Assembly: GCA_035235625.1 (NCBI GenBank)
Contig: CP141143.1
Span: 33,527,178 to 33,591,177 of the forward strand
Reading direction: 5' to 3'
DNA: 64,000 nt
DNA from: Saururus chinensis
Lineage: Eukaryota; Streptophyta; Magnoliopsida; Piperales; Saururaceae
Within the stretch, counting starts at the first letter, position 1. Every line of letters begins with the position of its first letter. The position numbers and the translations under genes were made by a program. Under the pieces are notes generated by a model. The model was not told the origin of the DNA and made no database searches. It saw nothing but the letters and a program-made list of their open reading frames with translations. Below, one piece after another: positions 23,860 through 35,400 of the stretch.

Positions 23860-24426
23860 CGCATGGTTGTTGTCGATCCACCGCTTCTGAAACTTCGAGC
23901 TGTCTCATCCCTAATTTCGTCACCGGCCATGCTCTTACTCTAGTCTTCGAAAAAACTCCGATGACTGTCTCTCTCCCATAACCACTAAAGGCCTCCCCCT
24001 TAAAGCTCTAATTATCCATTTTTATAGTCATGGGGATCAGAGTTCCTAATCCCCTAAGGAGTTGGGCCAAACCTCCTCAACTTAGGCCACCTAAATGGGC
24101 CTCTAAAACATAATTTCGTAACATCAATTAAGCAGGCCCATATAGTGACTTAAATGGACAATTTGTGCGAGAAATTCGGGTGAATGGGCCCTGCATGTTA
24201 TATTTAACTTCAAACTATTGTATCTCCCTTATCTGAACTCCTATTTGCGTATTTTTGGTGGCGTTTTGAAAGGTCAAAGGGTTGAACATCTATTTTCCAT
24301 CCATATAAGTTTTAGCTACCAATTCGAACTGATAATCAAGTTATTTATACGAGAAGGTCAAGGGGTCCAACACCCTAATTTTCACGTGGTAGACTTCGGG
24401 AATTTAGAAAATTCTTAGATGTTACA
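23860..24426 (-). mobile_element. LTR fragment (D), minus strand, same start as LTR C
   Basis: Read leftward from 24426 it starts TGTAACATCTAAGAATTTTC and continues with CTAAATTCCCGAAGTC and GTGAAAATTAGGGTGTTGG, matching the start of LTR C at 7018 over ~250 bp. A minus-strand TATAAAAATGG lies near 24030-24040. Its far end was not found, so it is given as a fragment. Confidence 0.7.
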
Positions 24427-25246
24427 GTTTGGGTCAAGGGGGTATGGTGGGGCGTGACATAAGTGACAAAATATATGAGAGATGTATTTATAACTTGATG
24501 GCCTTATTATAGTTAATGTCATGCATGTTATAGATGATCAAACCTAGACTAGGGTTGTAACATTTGGTAGAATTGCATAATATACACTGAATCAAGTGAA
24601 AGATTAATCTCAACATAAATGATTCTAGCTATTTATCTTACTCTATTTCCTATTGGGTATATGAAATTATACTCATGTACCCTAGTATTGTTGGTTTTTC
24701 ATTATAGGAGTAGTTGCTAGGGTATTGGGAGTAGTGTTGGCGAAATATCAAGTAGTGAGGGTTTCAGTAGATCATAAATCTTTGTTTATTACTCAAATTT
24801 CATAGCTGAAATTGTAATTTAAATACATGATATATCATTTATACTTTCTTAGTTATTTTTTTAGTTACATAACTTGTATTTTGATATGATCCTAAAGATT
24901 ATTTAATGGTTTAAATAATTATTATGCGTTTGATAATTTAGTATTCATATGTTCAAAAAATAAATGTGATGACATGAGGTAGTTGACTTGATTTTGAATT
25001 TGTGTAAGAAGACAATTTTTGCAAATTTTCATTATAATTATTGTTGAAAGAATGTGTTTCAAACCTTGGGGTATCACAGTCATGGCCAAAGCCTGGTTGT
25101 GTCCCATGCCATTGGAAGAGACTTCGGGGACCCGACTAGTGCTAGTAGGCTATGGCTGAGAAGAGGGGAATTGTTGGAGGGTCGACGGGTGTAGTGGTTA
25201 TTAGTGATGTTGGTGGGTGAGGAAGATGAGAGGAGTGGGTTGTTAG
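24427..25246. other. No supported feature
   Basis: AT-rich sequence with a short G-rich piece around 25090-25240. No family is recognised and no bounded repeat found. Confidence 0.35.
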
Positions 25247-26420
25247 AAAATATGGGCATATGTATTACAATTGACTAATTTTATTGAACAAAACTATATC
25301 AAAACACTGTATATATTTTTAGTCTTAGGATCTGATGTGAATAGTGATACGATTGAGTCAGATTTAGAGTTAGAAGACTTGAAAATAGGGTCGACCATAT
25401 TATAAAAGTTTAAGGTTGAAGACTAAATTGAGTGTATGCTTCAAGGTAAAAATTATACACACTCACGTGCACAAAATACCTAAGTTTCTATTCAAATAAT
25501 ATGAGTGTTTATTAGTGTTTTGGAAAGATATGGTAAAAGAAATCACAAAATAGTTCAAAGATCAATCGATTTTGAACATGTTATGTGAATAGTTTGATTG
25601 TTTGATGGAATATTTTGAGATTTTCTAACTGAGGACATTATCGATTGATTGTTTGATAGAGAGATCGATTGCCTTGAGTTTTGGTCATCATAGTCACAAA
25701 GAACGATCAATCACCTTGTGAAATAATTGATCATTTAATGAAAGAGTTACTTAGTTTAGGATTTCAGTATAGAATCATCCCAAGCTTTGGTTCCTTTAAC
25801 CTTAGTTGTTTTGGAACTCCATATTAGGCTAAGAGATGGATGAAATTGAAGAGAGGAAAATTACTTTTTGAAGAGAAAAAATTGAGACCTTTGAGAGCGA
25901 AGTATTTTCCTTATTCACCATAGGTTTGGACAAGAATTCTTATTGGTGAAAGATCTTTGATTCTAATGAATTATAGATGGGTGATTGCATAACACAACAT
26001 ACAAAAAAGAGTTGTTGAGGAGTTTTTCATTAAGGAGTGTTGCAAAAGCTTCAAAAAGGAGTTCAACAATTAAAGAATGAGTCTTTGATAAGTATCTAGA
26101 AGAAGAAGACAAAACATAAAAAAATAAGCTTCAAGGGTTCGAGGGATAAGAAACTTAAAGGCCAATAGTGAAAGACTGAACAAAGAAAAGAGTTTTCTTA
26201 TGTGTCAAGTCAAGGTTGGTTGTTTTGATATTGTAAGATCTTTTTGTTTATTGCATTAGAGGGTGGTCGCTAGCCATGATTTTTTCCCCATTTAGGTTTT
26301 TTACGTTAAATCCTTGTATAATGATGTATAAATATTTTTGTGATTGATTGATTAATAGATCTATTACTTGTTTCTGTTATATAAAAATAGAATCTTTATC
26401 TTCCTAACATAATCAAATTA
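25247..26420 (+). repeat. LTR-like segment P2, partner of P1
   Basis: It parallels P1 from TTTTTAGTCTTAGG at its left to the GTGTATAAATATT-like end. The GATCAATCG/GATCGATTG words recur through it, as in P1. P2 is uninterrupted, which makes it the better guide to the unit's length (~1.17 kb). Confidence 0.55.
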
Positions 26421-26541
26421 GGGGCATTGTATATGAATTGTGTCTAATTTTTATAAGTGATATGGGTTAAGTGTCTATTTTCATTTCACAAGAATTCATA
26501 GGCGTCAAGTTTAGTTTACCCTTAAAAAATACTAGCAAGTA

Positions 26542-26648
26542 CTCCTTCCATCTAGTTTTAATAGTCTTGCTTAGAAAAGTAAAACGACATTTTGGTTTGC
26601 TAAAATTTGCGTTTTCTAATCTGTACTATTAAAGTGGACGGAGGAAGA
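26542..26648. mobile_element. Stowaway-like MITE (Tc1/mariner type)
   Basis: Ends are inverted repeats of the Stowaway form: left CTCCTTCCATCTAGTTTTAA, right (reversed) CTTCCTCCGTCCACTTTAAT, flanked by the dinucleotide TA on both sides (26540-26541 and 26649-26650). At ~107 bp with no coding sequence it is a typical miniature element that would be moved by a mariner transposase from elsewhere. The two ends differ at several positions, so it is not recent. Confidence 0.85.
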
Positions 26649-26650
26649 TA

Positions 26651-28400
26651 ATATATTCATTATGCAAAATCATCTATTGCTGGTAGTACTTTCTTATCAA
26701 TGAATAATCACTAACAAGTATATGGACTATTTAAAACCATGTGTAAATAAAACCTCTAAGTTGTTTGATCAGAATATTCCTTCAAGTATACCGTATCCTT
26801 TTTATAAGTTAAATCTACCAAAACCACAATCTGACATAGGCACATGTTATATAGGCGACATTCCACTTTAAATTTTATTTTTTTTCAATCAACATCAAGT
26901 TTTTTTTGTAATTTGGCAAAGAAAAGTCTGGATTCAGGGAATCAGAGCATGCTCAGATGAGCAACTTCAAGAAGGCAAATCATGCCCTCATTTTAGTACG
27001 ACAGAAGCTGTCAACAAAAGGCTGACTTCATGCAGCTATTTTGGCGGTTAATGCATTTAACCGTGAATGGCCTGAGACAAAGCAATCTGACAAACGAAAA
27101 ATCAAATCAAAATCCAACTGTTCGTAAGCATATTACATGACCGCATTACCGGCAGCCATGTGCCTGACAGGACTGAGCTCAATGAAGGGCTCCACCCAGA
27201 TTTTCTTGAGACGTTATTAAAGAATTTCACTCAATGAAGAACTCAAAGGTAAGAACGTCGCTTTGGCCGAGTGGGTAAGGCGTGTGCCTGCTAAGTAGAC
27301 GGGGTTTCCCCGAGTTTATTGTGATGAATGCCTAAGCAATAATAATATATTAATACGACTATCAGTTTTCTTCTTCTTCGGAATCTGCAACAAGACCTTA
27401 CATTTACAGCAGTTCTATATTTGTATCATCCGGTGCAGCTCCTTTTGTGAGAACATCCCGTCTTCTAGTAACAATTAGTAGAAAGCAGCTGTTTTTCTTC
27501 TTTGGATATGAAAAAAAAAAAGCTAGCTTGTTTTAAGAAAAAGAAGTTGTTGGAAAAATTTGTCATGTTCATTTCAATTGTTCAATGATCAAAACCTTCA
27601 GTGGTAGAAAAGGTGAACAAAATGATGAACCAGTTTGAACTATGTCTACTGGCCTTCACGAGGATAAAATACCATGGGATTAAGCTTATCTATAGTCATT
27701 AAAGCTTGATCCCCTTTAATAAAGCTTTTATTTTATTAATTTTCTGTAAACCTTCACAATGTGTTTTTAGTTTAGAACTTGAATGAAAATAATTCTCATT
27801 TAAAGTACCGTATTAGAATGACTAATGATATATTTATAATTAAACTAGGATAACTAATAAGAACCATAGAATCTTGACCCTCTACCTAGAGGTCAGTCAA
27901 CGGTTCAGATTTATCACTAAAACACAACTTAATGAGTATTTTGACTCATTACCCAGACAGTTTTGAAAGCCTAAAACTTATGTCAATTGAGATAATTGGG
28001 CAATCTTATATTTTAGTTCGAAAATAAGCCCACATTTTTGCACTTAGCACAACTTCTCAATTTAGCTATAGAAATAAAATCTCCTACTTAGCTCCACTAA
28101 ACTCAATTTGAAAAAATATTTTAGTTAAAAATAATGACCAAGTGGGTAATGAGAAAAGTTAAAATGACTTTCATATGCACATATTATTTTGGAAAAAATA
28201 ATTCCTTTCGAATTGTATGTGGTAACTTTATACTCTCACAAAATATCATAATTGCACGAATAAGGGCAGTTATGTCCTCAAGGAGTATATTCCCTTTCAT
28301 ACATCACAATCCAACTAATGCACTTTGTTTGAGTGCTATATCTGGCAAAATATATATAAATATATAAGTATGTGAGAAAAGACATGCTCCCATTAATTGT
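26651..28400. other. Least repetitive stretch of the window; no protein gene recognised
   Basis: Apart from the tRNA fragment at 27257 no feature is recognised. The part 26900-27330 has balanced composition and no repeat elsewhere in the window, so it may be low-copy host DNA. One 77-codon frame (28134-28367, plus) has no recognised family. Confidence 0.4.
27257..27313 (+). pseudogene. Truncated tRNA-Ser (anticodon GCT)
   Basis: The stretch starts GTCGCTTTGGCCGAGTGG and runs through the D arm, the anticodon arm with GCT at 27290-27292, and the long variable arm with a GGGG..CCCC stem. It matches the first ~57 nt of plant nuclear tRNA-Ser(GCT), about 82 nt long. The T arm and 3' acceptor strand are absent, replaced by unrelated TTTATTGTGATG sequence. 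The A box (TGGCCGAGTGG) is kept and the B box is lost, so it should not be transcribed or processed as a tRNA. There are also small differences from the usual sequence near the D loop and variable arm. Confidence 0.8.
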
Positions 28401-31400
28401 CCAAACATTGTCTCATACTTAAGTGCATAGAAAATGAGTGAGCATGAGAAAAAAAAATGTAATTGCTATGATAAATTACAAAGTTCAGAAGTACATAAGC
28501 AAAATCCAATGCATGATAAGCTAGTAAGACTCATACTAATCTACATGACTCTTAAACAGAGAAGGGCATAAGCCCTTAGTCATTGGATGAACAACCATCA
28601 GCTTAGTACCTATATGTTTAATAACAATTGTCCCTTATTTAACACGATCCCAAACAACAAGATACCTAATGTCGATGTGCTTACTCCGACTTCCACTCTT
28701 ATTGTTCTTCATGAAGAATACAACGACACTATTATCACATAACATCTTTAACGGCCTAGATATCGAATCTATAATAGTAAACCCTATAATAAATTTCATT
28801 AGGCAAGTAGCATGTGACGTGCCCTCATAATAAGTAACAAACTCTGCCTCAATAGTCGATGACGCGGTAGGGTTTGCTTGATATTTTTCCAAGAGACAAC
28901 ACTGCCTACCAAAAGGAAAATATAACTTGATGTTGACTTTTTCGAGTCAACACAACCAGCAATGTCTATATCTGTGTATCTGACCAGCTCTAAATAATCA
29001 GAATGTCTATATGTAAGCTTGTAATCATTCATTCCTTGTAGTTACCTCATAATCTTCCTTGCAGCTCTCCAAGGATCCAACCCTAGATTTTTTTGGTATT
29101 AACTCAACATTTTTATAGCAAAGGCAATATTTGGTCTTGTGCAGACCTCCAAGTACATTATACTACCAACAACCGATATATAGGAAATTTCCTTCATGCT
29201 TTCTAACTCCCATGAATTTTTTAGACACTCGAACAAGCCAAATTTGTCATCCTTCACATTAGGAGTTGCACTAGTCGTGCAATTTTTCATGTTAAACCAT
29301 TTCAGAACTTTATTGATGTAGGCTTATTGAGATAACCCAAGGATCCTTTTGGATCTATCACGATAGATCTCAATCCCTATGACACAGGATGTCTCTCCTA
29401 AATCTTTCATGTCAAAGTTATAAGAAAGAAACTGCTTAGTCTCATGCAATATCCCTAAGTTACTACTTGCAAGTAAAATGTCATCAACATAAAAGACCAA
29501 AAACGTGTAGCGGCTCCCACTAACCTTAAGGTATATGCATTGATCATCAATGTTCTCCTTAAAACCAAATGAAGTAATAAGATTATTAAACTTTAAATAC
29601 CATTGCTAGGATGCCTGTTTTAGTCATATATTGACTTCTTGAGTTTACAAACTAGATGACTTTCCTTATTTGAGATGAATCCTTCAGGCTTATTCATATA
29701 CACCTCCTCCTCAAGACCACCATTCAAGAATGTCATCTTTACATCTATTTGATGTAACTCTAAGTCTAAATGATTTACAAGGGCAAAAATAACTCTTATT
29801 GAATCCTTCGAAGAAACTGGGAGAAGATTTCATTGTAGTTGACACCATCTTTTTGAAGAAAACCTTTGGCTACAAGTTGACCTTATAAATGCTAATGTTA
29901 CAAGATGGATCTAATTTAGTCTTGTAGCCTCATTTTGCAGCCAAGAGTCCTGGGGCCTTGCGGTAACTCTACTAAATCCCAAGACTTGATTATCAGTCAT
30001 AAATTTCATCTCACCCTACATGACATCATATGACTTCTTGGAGTTATCTCCATTCATGGGTTGTGAATACGTAATAAGATCTTAAATGAGTTCAATATTC
30101 TCATCAGACTTTTAGAGGTATATAACATCATCAGAAGGGACTATAGGTTTCCTTACTCTTGAGGACCATTGAAGTCACTCTTGAGGACCATTGAAGTCCT
30201 ATTTGATCTATAGGTGGAGGTTCCTGTATAATAGGAGCTTCAACAACTTGTTTGGAGGGGATGGTGGTAGAATGATAGGCTACTCTAGAATCATTTTAGG
30301 TGATACATCATGTGATAACCAGAACCCTTACTTTGTCAATCACAATGTGTTTTGGGGAAATACTCCCACTAAAGTTAGCATTCTAAAAAAATTGTGCATT
30401 CTATGCTTTTACTATTGTGGGGGTGTGCGAGTGAGTAAAACCTATAACCCTTAAGCCTTTTCTCATAGCCAATGAAAAAATCACTAATAGTCTTAGGGCC
30501 AAGCTTTTTCTCAAGTGGATTCTACACCCTAACCTCAATAGGACAACCCCAGATGTGTACATGGTCTAAACTTGGTTTTCATCTATTCCATAGCTGAAAG
30601 GATGTTTTAGGAACTACCTTAGATAGAATTTGCTTTAAAATGTACATGACTATATTTAAGGCTTTACTCCACATATTGAGAGAAAGAAAGGAGTTACTGA
30701 TCATGCTCCTCACCATATCCATCAAAGTGCGGTTCCTTCTTTTAGCCACATTATTTTGTTGTGGTGTGCCCAGTATTGTGTATTGTGCAGCAATATCGTA
30801 TTCCTTTAGGAAATATGCAAATGGTTTAGGTTTTTGTCCATTCTTAGTGTACCTACCATAGAATTCCCCTCTCTTATCTGTTATAATAATTTTGATACTC
30901 ATCCCAGATTGTTTCTCTACCCCTGCCTTATAAGTCTTGAAAGCATCAAATGCTTTAGCCTTTTCATTTAAGATATAAAGATACATGTATCGGGTTTGAT
31001 CATCTATAAAGGTAATGAAATACCTTTGACCATTCAGACATGGTGTACTAAATAGTCCACAGATACCAGTGTGTATAATGCCTAATTTATCATCATGTTT
31101 CTTAGCACTCTAAGAAGATTTGTTAGGCTGCTTTCCCTTTTTGTAGTCTATACAAGTCTCAAGATTAGTAAAGTCTAGAGTTTTTAAAACTCATTCTCCT
31201 CATTATGCGGTTAATGGAGATGTACAGCATATGCCCCAACTGCCTATGCCATAACATTGAGGAATTCTTGTTAATAACACTACCTTGCACATACATCATA
31301 GATTGTTCAAAGGAAACATAGAGAGACAATAATCCATATATCAAAGAACCATAACCAATGGTAACTGAATATTTAATAATTAGAAATGATTTCATAAACT

Positions 31401-32400
31401 GAAAATTAAAGCCATAAGGCACTTGTCTTGACACAGAAACTAAATTCTTTAAAAAACTTGGAATTTAAAAAGTTCTCTTTAAATCTAAAGTGTATCCTGT
31501 ATGAAGAATGAGGCGATTTGTTCCCACACATTCAACCTTTGAACACATCTTATTGCATAAACAGATATTGCTCTCCCCATCATTTGGTTTCTTTAGTTTG
31601 AGAAACCCTTACATGATAGTAGAAACATAGATTGTAGAACTACAATCAATCTACCATGTGTTATTATGATGAGAAATAATATAATTATATTCATAACACA
31701 TACAAGACATGAATGTACCTCATTTCTTGGCAAGCCACTTCTGATATTCAAGGCAATCTTTCTTTGTGTCATTTTTTCTTTCAGAAAAATATTTGGTTTC
31801 CTTGGTGATGTCAGTAGACTTCATTAACACACCTTTACCAGCTTTCTTCTTTGGAGCACTATGATTTTTCCTCTCTTGTCCTTTATGAGAAACTAGATGG
31901 GCACTTCTAGCTTCTCTTGCTTAAGTCTTCCTTCTTCCTATACACACATACTAAGAAGGTCATTAACTGGCCATTGAGTGTTGTGTGTTGTAAGAAATCT
32001 TGAATGACCCATATTGTACAGATAGGGAGTTGAGAATAAAGTAAACCAAAAAGGCGTCGTCAATCTTGATTCTCATGTTGTTTAAGTGATTAGTAATATC
32101 ATGCTTTTGTATGATATGCTCTTGCACCCTTTTATTATCTGTTTACCTCATGGATGACAACTTGGACATTAAGGTGCTGGCCAAGGCTTTATAATAACTC
32201 TTCAATTGTGCTTCAGTAGCTTTCAAAAGTTCTTAAATTGCAGCGCATTCTGGGATGAATCTCCTTATATTTTATTTATGTGAGACTTCATGAGCATCAT
32301 ACTTAAGTGGTTAGACCTCTCCCACTTTTCCAATTATGCTACCTCACTTATTGTACTTTTATCCGTACTTTCACAATACGATAATATGTTAAATTCTGTT
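28400..32400 (-). mobile_element. Ty1/copia retrotransposon fossil, minus strand
   Basis: Read right to left, the parts come in copia order: gag remnants (~32350-31700), gag-pre-integrase with an 'LWHRQLGHM'-like piece (~31430-31170), integrase core with 'GTPQQN' (~30990-30580), reverse transcriptase (~30000-29100) and RNase H with a 'WKNIKQ' and a 'SKHIDIRYL' piece (~29030-28635). Order gag-IN-RT-RH is diagnostic of copia rather than gypsy. The coding region is broken in many places, well over ten, and no LTR pair could be matched, so it is an old immobile relic. Its right side abuts the gypsy fossil that begins near 32470. Confidence 0.85.
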
Positions 32401-32469
32401 GCCCCCACGCGCTGACTAGACCTTGGACCGGGTTCAACTTGGGTCGGGTGGAGCCAGGGTGTGACAAGA

Positions 32470-35400
32470 AAGTTTTTGGTATTGGAGCACCTCTTTGTCC
32501 AAGAGTAAATAAGGATTGTGTGACAAGTTTTAAGGGTTAGTGTGTTGTGAGATGATCAAGGTCTAACTAGCGATGTGAATTTCTGTTAGTTGATTGTCTT
32601 GAATGTTGCTTGCTTGCTTGATTGTGTTTTGTTCTGATTTGGTTGCATTGCTTTGAGTTATTAGGTTGTATGATTAATTTCTAGTTCTTGTGCAGATGGA
32701 TAGATCTAATAATGTGGGCGCTAATAACCACCGTGGTGCTAGAGACCCGAGGGTGGACGATGTGTTGACCGCCATAGAGGGCCTAACACAAGTTGTCCAG
32801 GCTAAGCACACGGGTAGTAGTGGATTTGAGTCTCTCTTATTCAAGGGATTCAAGAAGCTTAACCCTCATAGCTTCAAGGGTGGGTTAGATGCTTTGGCGG
32901 AGGATAACTGGAGACTTCACATGGATAAGATCTTTAGTGCCTGATGTTGCCCCGATGAGGAGAAGACTCGTCTTGCGGTCTTCACATTCAAGGGTGAGGC
33001 TCAGAGGTGGTGCTTGTCGATGGAGTGGCAGAGGTTTCAAGGTCGTGTGGACATCCATTGGGAGGAGTTCTTGTTTGCCTTCAATGACAATTATTTTCCT
33101 CTCCATGTCCGAGAGGAAAAGAAGAAGGAGTTTCTGAACCTGCAATAGGGATCCTTGATGGTCTTAACTTATGAGACTAAGTTCGTGAAGCTTGAGCACT
33201 TCGCACCTCGCTTCGTCAACGATGAGTACTAGCGTGCAAGGAAGCTTGAGGATAGTCTAAAGCCTTTCATTAAAGGTTGAGTTGTGCCCTTTAGGCACAA
33301 GACCCTAGCGGAGGTACTCGTGACCGTTATCGTAGTGGAGCAACATTCGAATGATTATATGTGGAAGAGGGGGTAGTAGCCTAAGAGACTAAGACTGGAG
33401 GATACTTGTAACCACCGAGACCATAAGCGGCGTGATGCTCATCATGCAAGGCTTAACACTCAGCAGGTGCAGCAGGACACTCATGATTGCCATGCTAGTG
33501 TGACTTGCTTTGGATATCGGCAAAAGGGGCACTATGCTAACGAGTGTCCTCAAAGGACTGATGATGTGCCGAGACGTCCACCGGTGCCACCTAACACTGG
33601 TCCCAGGCAGTAGGGAGCACCTCAGACGAGACCACTGGCGAGACCATCTACAAGGCATCTAGATGCCAAAGGGAAGAAGTTGGCAAATGATGGGAGAGAT
33701 TTTGCTATATCCGCACAAGAGGTGGCCAACTCTTCAGGTGTGGTGGAAGGTATGATCCTCATTGCCTCCCACTATGTTAGAGTATTATTTGATATTGGTT
33801 CCTCTCATTCTTTTGTCTCCCCGCATTTTGCTCATGAGTTGGATGCTTGTCATAAGTAGTTGCATGTTCCTTTGCAAGTGTCTACACCTTCGTCTTAACT
33901 TCAAACGGAGGAGTATATTGAGATGATTCCTATGGTGATAGTTGGGCATGTGCTACATGTGGATCTGATTATATTGCCGATGATTGACTTCGATGTGATC
34001 GTAGGCATGTATGTGATGTCCAAGTTCCATGTGCATGTAGATTGCCAAGGGAGGAAGGTGATGTTCGAGTTGCCAATAGATAAGCCTTTTGTCTTTCAAG
34101 GGGTTAAGCATCCTAGTGGAAAGTTCTTAGTCTCATCCTTTAAGGCCAAGAAGTGGATCGATAAGAGATGCAAGCTTTTCTTGCAAATGTTATGGGGTTG
34201 AACATAGAGTTACCTTCCTTGAATTCCGTTCGTGTTGTAGCAGAGTTTTCTGATGTCTTCCCCAGTAACCTGACGGGTTTTCCACCAGAGAGGGAGATAG
34301 AGTTCTTCAATGATCTTATTCAAGGCACTATTTCTATTTCTAAGGCTCCCTATCATATGGCTCCTACCAAATATAAGGAGCTTAAGGCTCAGCTGCAAGA
34401 TCTTATGGATAAGGGGTATATTAGGCCAAGTGTATCTCCTTGGGGTTCACTGGTCTTGTTTGTATTGAAGAAGGATGGTTCTCTTCAGTTGTGTATCAAC
34501 TATTGGATGCTAAATCAAGTAACCATAAAAAATAAGTATCAACTTTGATCAATTGCAGTAAGCACAAGTCTTCTCTGAGATCTATCTGAGATCAGGTTAT
34601 CACCAACTTCGGATCCGTCCTGATGATGTGACGAAGACGGCTTTCCTTACCCGATATGGGCTTTATTAGTTCCTAGTGATGCCTTTTGGTCTTACTAATG
34701 CACCAGCCTCATTTATGGACTTGATGAACCAAGTCTTTCGGCCTTATGTTGATTAATTTGTAATTATATTTGTGGATTATATTCTGATCTATTCGGCCAA
34801 CTAAGAGAAGCATGAGGCACATTTGAGAGTTGCCTTGTGAACTTTATGGGAGAAGCACTTCTTTGCGAAGTTTGACAAGTGTGAATTTTGGCTCAAGAAA
34901 GTGCATTTCCTTGGCCATGAGATATCGAGAGACAGTGTAGCAGTTGATCTCTCGAAAGTCAAAGCCATGTTGAAGTGGGAGCAACCAAAGAGTGTATCAG
35001 AGGTTGTAGTTTCTTAGGACTTGCTGGGGACTACCGTCGTTTCATTGAGGGTTTTTCTAGGATTGCAAGCCCTATGACCAAGTTGACCAGGAAGAATGAG
35101 AATTTTGAGTGGAATCAAGCTTGTGAAGATAGCTTCTAAGAGCTGAAGAAGATATTGATTTCAGCTACGGTCTTGACTTTGCCTTCCGGGAGTGATGGAT
35201 ACTAGGTCAATAGTGATGCTTCACTTCATGGTTTGGGTTGTGTTCTCATGCAGCATGGGAGAGTTGTAGCTTATGCATCTTGATAGCTTAGAGTGCACAA
35301 GCGGAACTACCCTACTCATGACTTGGAGTCAATGGCTGTGGTTTTTGCATTGAAGATTTGGCTGCACTATTTTTATGGTGAGAAGTTTAAAGTATTCATT

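Noticed and set aside
30191-30861. Plus-strand frames of 73-87 codons
   Set aside because: They lie antisense to the copia fossil's integrase and reverse-transcriptase region and are shadows of it.
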